The translations under genes were made by a program, and so were the position numbers. From positions 2,604,001 through 2,668,000 of the forward strand of contig OZ243946.1 of assembly GCA_965214285.1 (NCBI GenBank): DNA of 64,000 nt, written 5' to 3'. Position 1 is the stretch's first letter; every line of letters begins with the position of its first letter. Below are positions 1-8,443 of this stretch, in pieces. The notes under the pieces were generated by a model. It had not been told where the DNA came from. It ran no database searches and was given only the letters and a program-made list of their open reading frames with translations. This DNA comes from G963422745 sp965214285 (GTDB lineage Bacteria > Actinomycetota > Acidimicrobiia > Acidimicrobiales > Aldehydirespiratoraceae).

Positions 1-806
1 CGGTCGTCGACCTCCAGGCGATCCAGCATCAGGTTCATGGTGCGGGCGAGCACGGCGATCTCGTCGTCGGTGGCGGGCACCGGCACCCGCTCGTCGAGGG
101 TGCGCGCCGAGATCTCCGACACCCGCCCGGTGATCGCCGACACGGGGCGCAACGCCCTGCCGGTGAGCATCCAGGCGATCAGCGTCGCCACGGCCACCAT
201 GACCGGCAGGCCCGCCCAGGCGAAGGTGCGGATGCTCGACACCGCCCGCAGCACGTCGCCCACCTCGGCGACGGCCACGTAGTCCACGCCTTCGTGGCTG
301 CGGACCATGAAGCGCAGGTCGGGGTCGTCGGCTTCGGCGCCGTCGGCGTGGAAGTAGATGGCGTCCAGGGTGGCGGTGGGCACGATCGGCCCCCGGCCCG
401 GGCCGTCCCTGGGGGGACTGTCGCCTTCGAGGCGGACGTCGACGATCGCCCCGTAGCTGGTGAGCACGTCGATGCGGCCGTCGCCGTCGGGATCGGCCGC
501 ACGCAACAGACCGGCCAGCGCATCGGCGCGGACCCGGCCTCGGGACGGCTCGGTGAGCCTCGGCTCGAAGAAGCTGAGCACGGCATCGAGGAACGCCCCG
601 ACAGAGCTGCTCTCGCCTTCGGCCGCTCGCACCGTGAGCGACCGCTCGACGACGTCGAGATGAGCCGCAGCCGCGGTGTCGACGGCGTTGCCCAGCAGGC
701 TGTCCTCCACCTGCTCGACGCCGACGGTGGCCGCCGACAGCCCGAGCCCGGCCGCCAGCAGCGCCACCAGCAGCGTGAGCCGCACCCGGACCGAGAGGCC
801 GCTCAA
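1..806 (-). CDS. Sensor histidine kinase, N-terminal part (cut by window edge)
   Basis: This is the sensor kinase partner of the response regulator just upstream. It starts with TTG at 806; the TTGA overlaps the regulator's stop, so the two genes are translationally coupled. About 268 residues are visible: a first membrane segment at roughly residues 8-26, an extracytoplasmic sensor region to about 180, a second membrane segment, then a HAMP linker (TGRALRPVSAITGRV). The dimerisation and ATPase domains would lie beyond base 1 and cannot be checked. The sensor region is Asp- and Gly-rich and I do not recognise its ligand. The kinase assignment rests on topology, the HAMP linker and the operon with an OmpR-type regulator. 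Confidence 0.87.
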   Translation of the reverse strand, partial: MSGLSVRVRLTLLVALLAAGLGLSAATVGVEQVEDSLLGNAVDTAAAAHLDVVERSLTVRAAEGESSSVGAFLDAVLSFFEPRLTEPSRGRVRADALAGLLRAADPDGDGRIDVLTSYGAIVDVRLEGDSPPRDGPGRGPIVPTATLDAIYFHADGAEADDPDLRFMVRSHEGVDYVAVAEVGDVLRAVSSIRTFAWAGLPVMVAVATLIAWMLTGRALRPVSAITGRVSEISARTLDERVPVPATDDEIAVLARTMNLMLDRLEVDD

Positions 807-1474
807 TCGGGGACCGCCTGATAGCCCAGGCCGCGCACCGTGCGGATGCTGCGCGTGCCGAAAGGCCGGTCGATCTTGCGGCGCAGGTAGCCGACGTAGA
901 CCTCCACGATGTTGGGGTCGCCCTCGAACTCGAAGCCCCACACCTCGTCGAGCAGGTCGCGCTTGTCGACGGGATCGCCGCCGCGGCGCAGCAGCGCTTC
1001 GAGCAGGGCGAACTCCCGCGGCGTGAGCGCGATCTCGGTGTCGCCGCGGGCGCAGCGGCGCCGTGCCGGGTCCAGCGTCAGGTCGCCGGCGCTGTAGACG
1101 AGCTCGGGCTTGGCGGCGCCGCGCCGGGCCAGCGCCCGCAGCCGGGCGACGAGCACCATGAAGCTGAACGGCTTGCGCAGGTAGTCGTCGGCGCCGAACT
1201 CGAAGCCCTCGGTCTCGTCGTACTCGCCCTCCTTGGCGGTGAGCATGAGGATCGGGGTCCAGTTGTCCTCGGCTCGCAGCCGCCGGCACACCTCGTAGCC
1301 GTTCATCCCCGGCAGCAGGATGTCCAGCACGATCACCGAGTAGACGCCGCAGCGGGCCGCGGTCAGGCCTTCTAGTCCGTCGTAGGCCATGTCGACGTCG
1401 AAGCCCTCGGCCTCGAGGCCGCGGGCGATCGAGCGGGCCAGGCGCTTCTCGTCGTCGACGACCAGTACTCGCAC
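803..1474 (-). CDS. OmpR-family two-component response regulator
   Basis: A 223-residue DNA-binding response regulator. The N-terminal receiver domain has the acidic pair D7/D8, the phospho-acceptor D51 in VIVLDILLPGMNG, and the conserved Lys at 101 (YLRKPF). The C-terminal OmpR/PhoB winged helix covers roughly residues 128-221 and includes ALTPREFALLEALL and the wing motif VRGLGY. Length is normal for the family. The kinase gene follows with a TTGA overlap. The gene diverges from the 1669 membrane-protein gene across about 195 bases that carry CTCTCAG direct repeats, a plausible autoregulatory operator. Targets are unknown. Confidence 0.96.
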   Translation of the reverse strand: MRVLVVDDEKRLARSIARGLEAEGFDVDMAYDGLEGLTAARCGVYSVIVLDILLPGMNGYEVCRRLRAEDNWTPILMLTAKEGEYDETEGFEFGADDYLRKPFSFMVLVARLRALARRGAAKPELVYSAGDLTLDPARRRCARGDTEIALTPREFALLEALLRRGGDPVDKRDLLDEVWGFEFEGDPNIVEVYVGYLRRKIDRPFGTRSIRTVRGLGYQAVPD

Positions 1475-1507
1475 GGCCCCGAGTGTGCCCGATGCGGCGC
1501 TGCGAAT

Positions 1508-1553
1508 GCTGAGAGGAACTTCAGGCTCTCAGGATTCTCTCAGCGTCTCTCGG
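1508..1553. promoter_or_regulatory. CTCTCAG direct repeats, candidate response-regulator operator
   Basis: CTCTCAG occurs at 1526-1532 and 1537-1543, exactly 11 bases apart, followed by CTCTCGG at 1547-1553. The inverse copy CTGAGAG is at 1508-1514. Direct half-sites at about one helical turn are typical for OmpR/PhoB-family dimers. The block lies 34-79 bases upstream of the response-regulator start and ahead of the divergent membrane-protein gene. Binding is inferred. Confidence 0.5.
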
Positions 1554-1567
1554 GCATAGTCGGGGCA

Positions 1568-1643
1568 CCGAATCCCCCGGCTCGGTTCCGAATCCCCCAA
1601 CTCGGGTTTCCGAATCCCCCAAAATTCCGTATCCGAATCTCCC
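1568..1643 (+). repeat. Four CCGAATCCCCC direct repeats upstream of 1669 gene
   Basis: CCGAATCCCCC appears at 1568-1578, 1588-1598 and 1610-1620, with a variant CCGAATCTCCC at 1633-1643. Spacing is 20, 22 and 23 bases, about two helical turns. The block ends just before the AAGGAG ribosome binding site (1656-1661) of the gene starting at 1669. It may be a phased protein-binding array in the promoter or 5' leader, or simply an expanded minisatellite. Confidence 0.7.
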
Positions 1644-1668
1644 AATTCCACACCCAAGGAGAAGAGCA

Positions 1669-2937
1669 ATGGCGAAGGGCAAACAGGGCAAGAAGGGCAA
1701 GGGCAAGGGCAAGGCGAAGACCGCCGAGGCGACTGAGGGCGACGCCGGGGCCGGCGACGAGCCCAGCTCCGAGCCCGACAGGGCAGACGGCGAGACCACC
1801 GCCGAACCCGATGAAGCTGATGCCACGGCCGAGGCGGAGGCGAACGACGACGGCGCTGGAAGCGAACCGGCTGCCGGTGCCTCCGACGCCAATCCGCCAG
1901 CGCCGCCAGGTCCGCCGCCTGCAGTCCCTGCCCCTGCGGCCCCTGAGCCCGAGAAGCGCAGCAAGCCGGGCAAGTACGTCATCGCCACCGCGGTGCTGGC
2001 AGCGCTGGCCCTGATCGCCAGCACCATCGCCATCATCGTCGTCGCCACCGACGACGACTGGGAGAGCAGGGTTCACGGGGGCAGCTACATACACCCCCAA
2101 GGCGGAGACTTCGCCGAGAATGTCGACAACGCCCTGAGGGAGTGCTTCGAGGAACTGGGCCCCAGGGCCTTCCTGCCGGAGTGCTTCTACGGCATGGGCG
2201 ACAACGCCATGGACGAGTTCCTCTACGGCCTCGGCGAGGAGACCTTGGAGCAGTATTTCCTGGGACCCGACGGAGACCTGTGGAAATTCTTCAGCGATCT
2301 GGAGCGGGGGGGCTTCTACGGACCTAGAGGCGAATTCGGGCCGTCCTACGATGACGGGCCTTGGCCAGGGCCTGACGAATACAGCTACGGCCCGTGGCCC
2401 AGCCCGGACGAGTTCGGCTACGGACCATGGCCGGGACCGCGCGAATACGGCTACGGACCCTGGCCCGAGTCAGGACAGTGGTCCTACGAGCCCGGCGACA
2501 ACATCGGCTCCTGGCTGTGGTTCGAGACCTGGGACGACACGGACTCCGCTGGCAATGCCTTCGGCGACTTCACCGCATGCATGCGCCAAGACAGCGGCCC
2601 GCTGGTGGACTTCCTGCTGGACTTCATGTTCGGCAGCGACGATCTCCCCGCCACCCCGACGACGACCACGACCCTCGCACCCGGATCCGATGAACCGCCG
2701 ACCACGACGACCGTCGCCCCCGAACCCGGAGCCCCGCCGACCACCACGGAACCCGGCTCGTTCACCAGGAGAACCAGGGAGGAGCTGTCCCAGCTCGAGA
2801 CCGCTCTCAACGCCTGCGAGCACCTGCTGCCGGACTCGGCGCGGGCCTGGATGGACGTCAACCGGGGCTTCCTCTCGGAGATCAGAGACCGCTCGTCGGC
2901 AATCAAGGACCGGGGCCGGCCGAAGCTCCGCAGCTGA
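1669..2937 (+). CDS. Single-pass membrane-anchored protein with GPWP repeats
   Basis: A 422-residue protein I cannot assign to a known family. Residues 1-20 are Lys/Gly-rich, followed by a long Ala/Glu/Asp/Pro-rich cytoplasmic stretch. One membrane helix lies at about 103-126, so the C-terminal part is probably outside. The outer part carries about four imperfect repeats of 10-11 residues of the form YGPWPGPDEYG (about 229-270), four cysteines that could pair, and two Thr/Pro-rich linkers (TTTTT, PPTTT) before a helical C-terminus. The start has a good AAGGAG site 7 bases upstream. The gene diverges from the two-component operon and shares its regulatory region. Aromatic/Pro repeats suggest a wall-spanning or binding role, which is inference only. 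Confidence 0.85.
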   Translation: MAKGKQGKKGKGKGKAKTAEATEGDAGAGDEPSSEPDRADGETTAEPDEADATAEAEANDDGAGSEPAAGASDANPPAPPGPPPAVPAPAAPEPEKRSKPGKYVIATAVLAALALIASTIAIIVVATDDDWESRVHGGSYIHPQGGDFAENVDNALRECFEELGPRAFLPECFYGMGDNAMDEFLYGLGEETLEQYFLGPDGDLWKFFSDLERGGFYGPRGEFGPSYDDGPWPGPDEYSYGPWPSPDEFGYGPWPGPREYGYGPWPESGQWSYEPGDNIGSWLWFETWDDTDSAGNAFGDFTACMRQDSGPLVDFLLDFMFGSDDLPATPTTTTTLAPGSDEPPTTTTVAPEPGAPPTTTEPGSFTRRTREELSQLETALNACEHLLPDSARAWMDVNRGFLSEIRDRSSAIKDRGRPKLRS

Positions 2938-2961
2938 CAACCCGCCCAGCCTCAGACCACC

Positions 2962-2982
2962 GAAGGGCCGCTCTGGCCCTTC
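2962..2982. terminator. Hairpin between convergent genes, likely bidirectional terminator
   Basis: A perfect 8-bp stem, GAAGGGCC/GGCCCTTC, with the 5-base loop GCTCT lies between two convergent genes (stops at 2937 and 3037). No clear U-tract follows, as is common in GC-rich actinobacteria. Confidence 0.65.
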
Positions 2983-3036
2983 CTCCGTGTGCCGTGCCGA
3001 CAAGCAGCTTCCGAACTCCTGCAGGCCTGCTGCATC

Positions 3037-4413
3037 TCAAAGCAGGTGTTGCTGGGTCTCGATGAGGAGATCGATCAGCTCGGCTGCGACATCGGCACCA
3101 AGCATGCTCGTGCTCTGCCGAACACGCTCAATCGCATTCTCGAGTTCCAGAAGGTTATCGAATCGTTGTAATCCGCCTGTGCCCGCCGCGAGAATCACCT
3201 CAGAAAAGGCCATAGCAGGCACAGGTTCCTGCCACCCCAAGACATTCGCAAACTCCCGCCAGGTCGGCGTAATGCCATAATCCAGCAAGACGGTCCAGAT
3301 TGTGTCATCCCATAGCGGGTGGTTTGTGGCATTGCCGTCGCGGTACCCGCCCTCCAGCGCCACGCTGATCAGACTGTTCCAACCCGCGGCCCACCAATGC
3401 GGATCCGCTCCGCTGCCGACGAGCAGCTCGACCGCCTCGGTCCAACCAATGGCAACCACTCTGAACAAAGACGGAAAGAAGCAATGACTGCTGTTCCCGT
3501 CGGGATCGGCACCACTGTTCAACAGCAGCTCCACTGCCTCCAGATTCTCCTGCGATATGGCCATCCCGAAGGCTATCGAGATGGGCGGCACGTGAAAACT
3601 GGGTTTCCATCCCGAGCAATCCGCATATAGCAGAACCCCGTTGGGATTGGCACCGCTGCTCAGCAGCAGCTTCACAGCTTCCAGGTTGCCCGACAGAAAT
3701 GCTGTTCCGAGCACGGAGACGGAGTTCCCCTCGCCAACCGCGGCTCCCAGCTGGCCTCCATAATTCCAGTCTACTTCAAAGGTAGCATCCAAGACGGCGC
3801 CGTTGTCGATTAGCGGTTTCATGACCTCCGTGCATCCGATCAACGCTGCGATTGCCAACGACGACTCGAACTCATCCGGCTTCTCTCGCCAAGCGGCAAG
3901 CACCGCATCAGGATCGCCCTCCCCGATTGCCAGGAGTGTGGGGTACAGCACGGGCCGGAGAGCCTCGTCGGTGCCGGCCAACAAACCCTGCTCTAACTCG
4001 TCGAACAGCGCGTGGTTGAAATAGCTGCATTCTCCCGGTCCCCTCGATGCGGTGCTCACCGATTCGGACTCCTCCCCCTCATCGTCAGCATCGTCACCGA
4101 CAGTGTCGGAGCCGACGGTGGCATCGTCATCGTCGTCTGTGGACAAGTCCGCCTCGGTCTCAGCGTCATCAGACTCGCTGACTTCACTTTCACGACGCCT
4201 GTCGTCGCTCTCGTCCTGACCAGTGGGTGCTGGCTGGTCTCCAAGGGTGACGCTCGTTGCCTCACCTGCTGAGCCACGGCCATCATCTGAACCGCACCCT
4301 GCTGCGAGCATCGCAAGGGCTATCAGGCAATGCCCAACTCCTCGCTTCGCCGGAAGGAACCGTCCTTGCCCTTTGGCGCTGGGGTCTAAATCGGTTGTGG
4401 ATTGGTTTCTCAT
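3037..4413 (-). CDS. Ankyrin-repeat lipoprotein
   Basis: A 458-residue predicted lipoprotein. A hydrophobic signal segment ends in the lipobox LAAGC with Cys40. A very acidic, Ser/Asp/Glu-rich linker follows (about 45-115), then a helical domain with ankyrin-type repeats: GNLEAVKLLLSSGANPNG, ENLEAVELLLNSGADPDG and WTEAVELLVGSGADP at about 225-340. It is probably anchored outside the membrane as a protein-binding scaffold. The start overlaps the stop of the preceding lipoprotein gene (ATGA), so the two are coupled. Its first residues, MRNQSTTD, closely match the start of that neighbour, showing a shared duplicated 5' block. A degenerate copy of its signal peptide lies at 5724-5816. Function is unknown. 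Confidence 0.85.
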   Translation of the reverse strand: MRNQSTTDLDPSAKGQGRFLPAKRGVGHCLIALAMLAAGCGSDDGRGSAGEATSVTLGDQPAPTGQDESDDRRRESEVSESDDAETEADLSTDDDDDATVGSDTVGDDADDEGEESESVSTASRGPGECSYFNHALFDELEQGLLAGTDEALRPVLYPTLLAIGEGDPDAVLAAWREKPDEFESSLAIAALIGCTEVMKPLIDNGAVLDATFEVDWNYGGQLGAAVGEGNSVSVLGTAFLSGNLEAVKLLLSSGANPNGVLLYADCSGWKPSFHVPPISIAFGMAISQENLEAVELLLNSGADPDGNSSHCFFPSLFRVVAIGWTEAVELLVGSGADPHWWAAGWNSLISVALEGGYRDGNATNHPLWDDTIWTVLLDYGITPTWREFANVLGWQEPVPAMAFSEVILAAGTGGLQRFDNLLELENAIERVRQSTSMLGADVAAELIDLLIETQQHLL

Positions 4414-4805
4414 TGGTCCTTGTCGTTTCCTCTTGAGCCTGTCGTTGATCGGGTCACGTCATCTGGGTCATGATCGGGTACTGCCAGCAGATCCCTGATT
4501 GCTCGAAGCTCCCGCTGGATCGTCTGCGCTTCCAGTCGTCGTCGTTCGTCGGACCGCTTCGTTCGTTCAGCGACGAGTACAGCGTCCACTACCTTGACCA
4601 CGACCGCGACGATGAGAGCGATGCCGACAACGATGCCGAAGTCCAGAAGGGCATCGATGTCATCGCCCGACCTGCCATACTCATCATCGCCGCAAGCGGC
4701 CAGCACTAGCGCCAGGCCAACGCTGCAAGCTATCGACAGCCATCGGCGGTTTGAGTGATTGCTCATGGTGACGTGTCCTTTGTCGGTTGTGGGTTGGTTT
4801 CTCAT
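4410..4805 (-). CDS. Small lipoprotein with membrane helix and coiled-coil tail
   Basis: A 131-residue protein with lipobox LVLAACG (Cys38 from this start). A second hydrophobic segment follows (FGIVVGIALIVAVVVKVVDAV), then a charged helical tail (RRRLEAQTIQRELRAIRDLL). The start is uncertain. The ATG at 4805 gives MRNQPTTD, the same leader as the next gene. The internal ATG at 4766 has an AGGA site about 9 bases upstream and gives a more usual signal peptide. The tail resembles that of the upstream 247-residue protein (ERQLRALRSLL), suggesting related membrane partners. The stop overlaps the ankyrin gene start. I do not recognise the family. Confidence 0.78.
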   Translation of the reverse strand: MRNQPTTDKGHVTMSNHSNRRWLSIACSVGLALVLAACGDDEYGRSGDDIDALLDFGIVVGIALIVAVVVKVVDAVLVAERTKRSDERRRLEAQTIQRELRAIRDLLAVPDHDPDDVTRSTTGSRGNDKDQ

Positions 4806-4897
4806 TGGTGTGTGTGTGTCCTTTCCTTGAGATTGTTCTGTTGGTTGACAGCGGACCTAAGCTCAGAGCGGGTGTTGATCGGGTGCGCCGTCTGGGT

Positions 4898-5641
4898 TCA
4901 CGGCCTCTCGCCAGTATCCCGATAGCGATCAAGTTGCTCCAAGTGCAGCGCTGCTTCCTCATAAACAGCCGCAAGCTTCCTGACCCTTATACCCAACTCC
5001 TCAATAGAACCTGACTCGGTACCTGGATTGCGCTGCAGGCTTGCTAGTAAGGTCCGCAACTTGAATGCGTCCGCGCGGTGGACGGCGAGATCCTTGCGCA
5101 GTTGGTCGAGACGCTGGGGATCTGGCGAGCCCGCCTGCATCAGCGCCTGCACCGCGGAGGTGGCGATCTCAGCCCTGTCAATCACTTCGTCCGCTGCTGA
5201 CATGAGTGTCTTCGATTCCCGGGAGTCGCCGGGGGCGGCGCCGCTGGAGCGCTCCAGGAAGGTGAGCACCGGGTGTCCCTGGTGGGCAGTTTCCCCGGCG
5301 GGGGGTTCGGGCCGGCCACCGAGCCGTTCCACCGTCACAGCATACGGATCGGACTGGGGCAAGCCCAGCATCGAGGGCGAACCACCAGGTGAGCCCGCCG
5401 CCTGGCTCGCGTCCCGGAAATGTCGATCGTTGGGAGTACGCGGCTTCTCTGAATCGCGGTGGCCGCGCATCTCCAGCAAAAGACTGCGTAGCGCGCGGAG
5501 TTGCCGTTCGATTGCTTCCCCTTGGTCGGAGGCCTGCCTCGCGACGATGAAGTTGGCTACGCCGGCGATGACGAGCACGACGACACCCACCGTGATAAAC
5601 AAAAGGATATTCTGAACTGCCTCAGGGCTCTCTATGCGCAC
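4898..5641 (-). CDS. Membrane-anchored coiled-coil protein
   Basis: A 247-residue protein starting with GTG, with AGAAGGA 8 bases upstream. One N-terminal membrane helix (about 12-35: NILLFITVGVVVLVIAGVAN) is followed by a short amphipathic helix (GEAIERQLRALRSLLLEM), a Pro/Gly/Ser-rich middle region (about 60-130), and a C-terminal alpha-helical region rich in Asp/Glu/Arg/Leu that may form a coiled coil. There is no lipobox or catalytic motif. It lies in the same orientation between a lipoprotein relic and a small lipoprotein that shares its helix-after-membrane design. Role unknown; a structural partner in an envelope complex is a guess. Confidence 0.78.
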   Translation of the reverse strand: MRIESPEAVQNILLFITVGVVVLVIAGVANFIVARQASDQGEAIERQLRALRSLLLEMRGHRDSEKPRTPNDRHFRDASQAAGSPGGSPSMLGLPQSDPYAVTVERLGGRPEPPAGETAHQGHPVLTFLERSSGAAPGDSRESKTLMSAADEVIDRAEIATSAVQALMQAGSPDPQRLDQLRKDLAVHRADAFKLRTLLASLQRNPGTESGSIEELGIRVRKLAAVYEEAALHLEQLDRYRDTGERP

Positions 5642-5723
5642 GGGTATATCCTTCTTGAGCTTAAGACCTCGGAGAAGACGCTGCAGCGCTGGTATCTAGA
5701 GTCGGCTATAGTTTGGCTTCCCA

Positions 5724-5816
5724 TTAGTTTGCTCCCAAGCGACGGCCGCCATCCGAATCGCACCCCGCTGCAAGCAACGCAAGGGCCATCAGGCAGTGTC
5801 CAACTCCTCGCTTCAC
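5724..5816 (-). pseudogene. Truncated duplicate of the ankyrin lipoprotein signal peptide (30 codons)
   Basis: A GTG at 5816 overlaps the stop of the 855-residue lipoprotein gene (GTGA) and opens a 30-codon frame that ends at TAA 5724. Its product runs VKRGVGHCLMALALLAAGC and then DSDGGRRLGAN. This nearly matches the signal peptide of the ankyrin lipoprotein encoded near 4290-4350 (KRGVGHCLIALAMLAAGC then GSDDGRG), and the flanking DNA is similar too. It is either a decayed remnant of a second ankyrin-lipoprotein gene or a minimal lipopeptide gene. The intact frame, lipobox and overlap make a short expressed lipopeptide possible, but I favour a relic. Confidence 0.7.
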
Positions 5817-8380
5817 GGGAGGGAACCCCTCCCGGGTATATTGACGTAAGCGGCCTCGGTCCGGGCCGCGTCGGTAACGGCTAGGATTCCCAAACCCTCC
5901 GCCGGAACGTCATAGCTCACGCTTACCGAGAAGTCCCCATCACGACCGACATGCGTAGCCGTGGAACTCGTCAGGTCACACTCAGCTTCTATGCTGAACG
6001 ACGGCCAGCTTTCGATCGGTGAACACGGAATCACAAAGACAGGGTGCGTAAAGCCTGATCCCGAAACGCTGAAGCGCGTCGGACCGGAAGCCTGCACTGA
6101 AGGATCCACGCTCACCGTCGGTCTAGGCTCACCTCCTACCCACACCCTTGCACTCAGCACTGCGTGGCTGATGTCTCCGGCGTAATCTTCGAGTTGGATC
6201 CACAACCCTTCAGAAAGAACATCAAACTCGAATGTGATCTCAAATGGCTCACGCCTGGTGGCCGAAACCGATTCTTCCACCAGCTCACAGTTGGCGTCGG
6301 AGGAAATGAAGGTGGACCAATCCTCCACGCCGCAGACTGTCAACTGACCCCAATAGATCTCTCCAGACGCTGTGACCGTAAACTCCTGAGGGCCCGGGGC
6401 ACCTATGGTCTTCGGGTGCACCGCCAATGCCACGTCGCATCGAACTAGGCACTCATCTACTGCAGACTCCGGAATGGCGGGAGCCGTACCCTCGGGTCCG
6501 ATTGTCACACCGGGGTGCAACCGCCGGGACTCGGCATCAATTAGACCCCGGTCATTGATGATAAAGGACAAGCCGCCAACGCCTTCTGCCACATGCTCCG
6601 TACGTGAAATCGCAAAGTCCCCGCAAGCGTCCGGAGTGATCTCCAACCAGTTGTATGCCCACGAATACGGATCAAACGAAAACAGGTCAATCAAGTCGCT
6701 CAGGATTGGAAGAATCGCAACAACTTGATTTGGCGCAAAACCTGAGCCAGTGTAGGTAAATTCGTAGTCAAAGCCCTCCACAGCCACAACAGACGGTTCA
6801 ACCGTCAACGTCGGGTCTACCTCGAACTCATCCGTTTCCGAACACGTGGAATCCGTCTCCAAACTCGTGGAGGGCGTGCCGTGAAGAGTCAACCGGACTG
6901 CCCTCCTATCTGCATCTGCATCAGCATCATGCAGCGTCTGAACGCTATCGCGCACAATTGACGAATACAACCGAACGAGCTCGAACTTCTTTACCCACGG
7001 CAGATACTTTGCTACCTGTTCAGCCAATCGAGGAAAGCTGATCCTCAATTGACGCATTAGCCGATCTCTCAGGTCTGCATCACCGACGTTACCCAACGCA
7101 GTCGCATGTTTGCTACGCTGGAAGCCTTCACCGATGCCTGTGAGAGCGCAGAGGACCATCTGCTCCAGATCAACGTTCGGGTCAAGGTCCACATTCATCG
7201 GGTTGAGATTTGTGACACATTGCGAGACTTCCACAAAAACTGGAAGCCAATCAGGAGAACGCTTCAAGGAATATTTTAAGGCTTCATCGGCAAAGCGAAG
7301 AACCATCCCGAAGAGAAATGTGCCTAAAGTGGGTCCACTGGCAATGTCAACATGACGGTCCTCAGTCTCGGCATTGCGACTAAATGCCATCTGATATGAT
7401 CCATCCCAGGGCAGAAATGCCCAGTTCTCAACGTCCATGCCCGTCAAGTGGGCAAGGCCCCGCCTCACCCACTCCGGCTGGTCGTCAACGTTCACATAGG
7501 CGGCTGAGGGAACAATTTCGACTGCCATGGGGTTGTAGCGTCTATTTGATGTGACCACGAGCTCGGCCTGAACCTCGCCACTCTTGTTGATCCTAGACTC
7601 GAGGCAAGTATGGATCCAATTGGGATGCTCCCCCAGACTCGCCCACGATGGCGCGTCGTTTCGGCAGTCAGGGGGATCAGTCCTTCCGGTTAGGGAATCC
7701 GCTACCCAATCTGCCGCCTCGGACAACCACTCATACACTGATTTGAGCCATTCGACTTCGTCGACTTCGTCTTTCGCCAAATCAACAGCCTCGGACAACA
7801 ACTCAACCACGGGTTCGAGGCTTTCGAGGATTTCGTCTATCGTCAATTCGCCCGACCGGATTGCAAGTTTGGCGAGGGTGGTTGCGACACAACTGAAATC
7901 GACTATGCAGGCGATCGAGAGCCAGACTGCCCAACCTCCGGAGAATTCAGTCCTCAAAACAGTGATCGTCTCAAGATCCTGGTCCCAGTGCCCGAGCACT
8001 AGTTCATATTCTTCTTCATCGCGCTCCCAAATGGCGGCAGGAAGCGCATCCTCAGTGGGCCGAGGAGGCAAGGCAAGAGTCACAGAGATCGGTGCTTCGG
8101 CCGGAGCCGGCAGAGTGACGTCGAGACCCTCGCCGACCGCTAGAACTCCCTCAGGCCAATCTTCGATAGGCGGTGGATCAGCTGGAACAACCAGAGGCGG
8201 TTCATCAAAGTCGTTCTCACCAACATCGATGAAGCCAACGTCGCTCACTGCGGCACCGGCTAGCGGCTCAGGCAGGCGTGGATCGGCCTGTTCTTTCTCG
8301 ACGTTGCTGCATGCGGTCGCAATCAAGGCAAGACAAAGCAGCGCCGCGACCACCTTCAGTGTGCTGCGGACTTCAATCAT
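5813..8380 (-). CDS. Large lipoprotein with C-terminal Ig-like (IPT/TIG-type) repeats
   Basis: An 855-residue predicted lipoprotein from the ATG at 8380; an upstream TTG at 8398 would add 6 residues. The signal peptide ends in the lipobox ALIATAC (Cys24). The central region (about 60-520) is mostly helical and unrecognised. The C-terminal third has three beta-rich repeats in the style of IPT/TIG domains: FDYEFTYTGSGFAPNQVV, PQEFTVTASGEIYWGQLTV and TRFSVSGSGFTHPVFVI. It is probably exposed on the outer face of the membrane. It begins 63 bases after a membrane-protein gene, and its stop overlaps the lipoprotein relic. The AT-richer composition of parts of this gene compared with its neighbours hints at a separate origin. 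Function unknown. Confidence 0.85.
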   Translation of the reverse strand: MIEVRSTLKVVAALLCLALIATACSNVEKEQADPRLPEPLAGAAVSDVGFIDVGENDFDEPPLVVPADPPPIEDWPEGVLAVGEGLDVTLPAPAEAPISVTLALPPRPTEDALPAAIWERDEEEYELVLGHWDQDLETITVLRTEFSGGWAVWLSIACIVDFSCVATTLAKLAIRSGELTIDEILESLEPVVELLSEAVDLAKDEVDEVEWLKSVYEWLSEAADWVADSLTGRTDPPDCRNDAPSWASLGEHPNWIHTCLESRINKSGEVQAELVVTSNRRYNPMAVEIVPSAAYVNVDDQPEWVRRGLAHLTGMDVENWAFLPWDGSYQMAFSRNAETEDRHVDIASGPTLGTFLFGMVLRFADEALKYSLKRSPDWLPVFVEVSQCVTNLNPMNVDLDPNVDLEQMVLCALTGIGEGFQRSKHATALGNVGDADLRDRLMRQLRISFPRLAEQVAKYLPWVKKFELVRLYSSIVRDSVQTLHDADADADRRAVRLTLHGTPSTSLETDSTCSETDEFEVDPTLTVEPSVVAVEGFDYEFTYTGSGFAPNQVVAILPILSDLIDLFSFDPYSWAYNWLEITPDACGDFAISRTEHVAEGVGGLSFIINDRGLIDAESRRLHPGVTIGPEGTAPAIPESAVDECLVRCDVALAVHPKTIGAPGPQEFTVTASGEIYWGQLTVCGVEDWSTFISSDANCELVEESVSATRREPFEITFEFDVLSEGLWIQLEDYAGDISHAVLSARVWVGGEPRPTVSVDPSVQASGPTRFSVSGSGFTHPVFVIPCSPIESWPSFSIEAECDLTSSTATHVGRDGDFSVSVSYDVPAEGLGILAVTDAARTEAAYVNIPGRGSLP

Positions 8381-8443
8381 CGAACGTCCACGCCACAAGC
8401 TATAGCAAAGATTGGAGGGAGTCTCCAGGGATGTCTCACGAAT

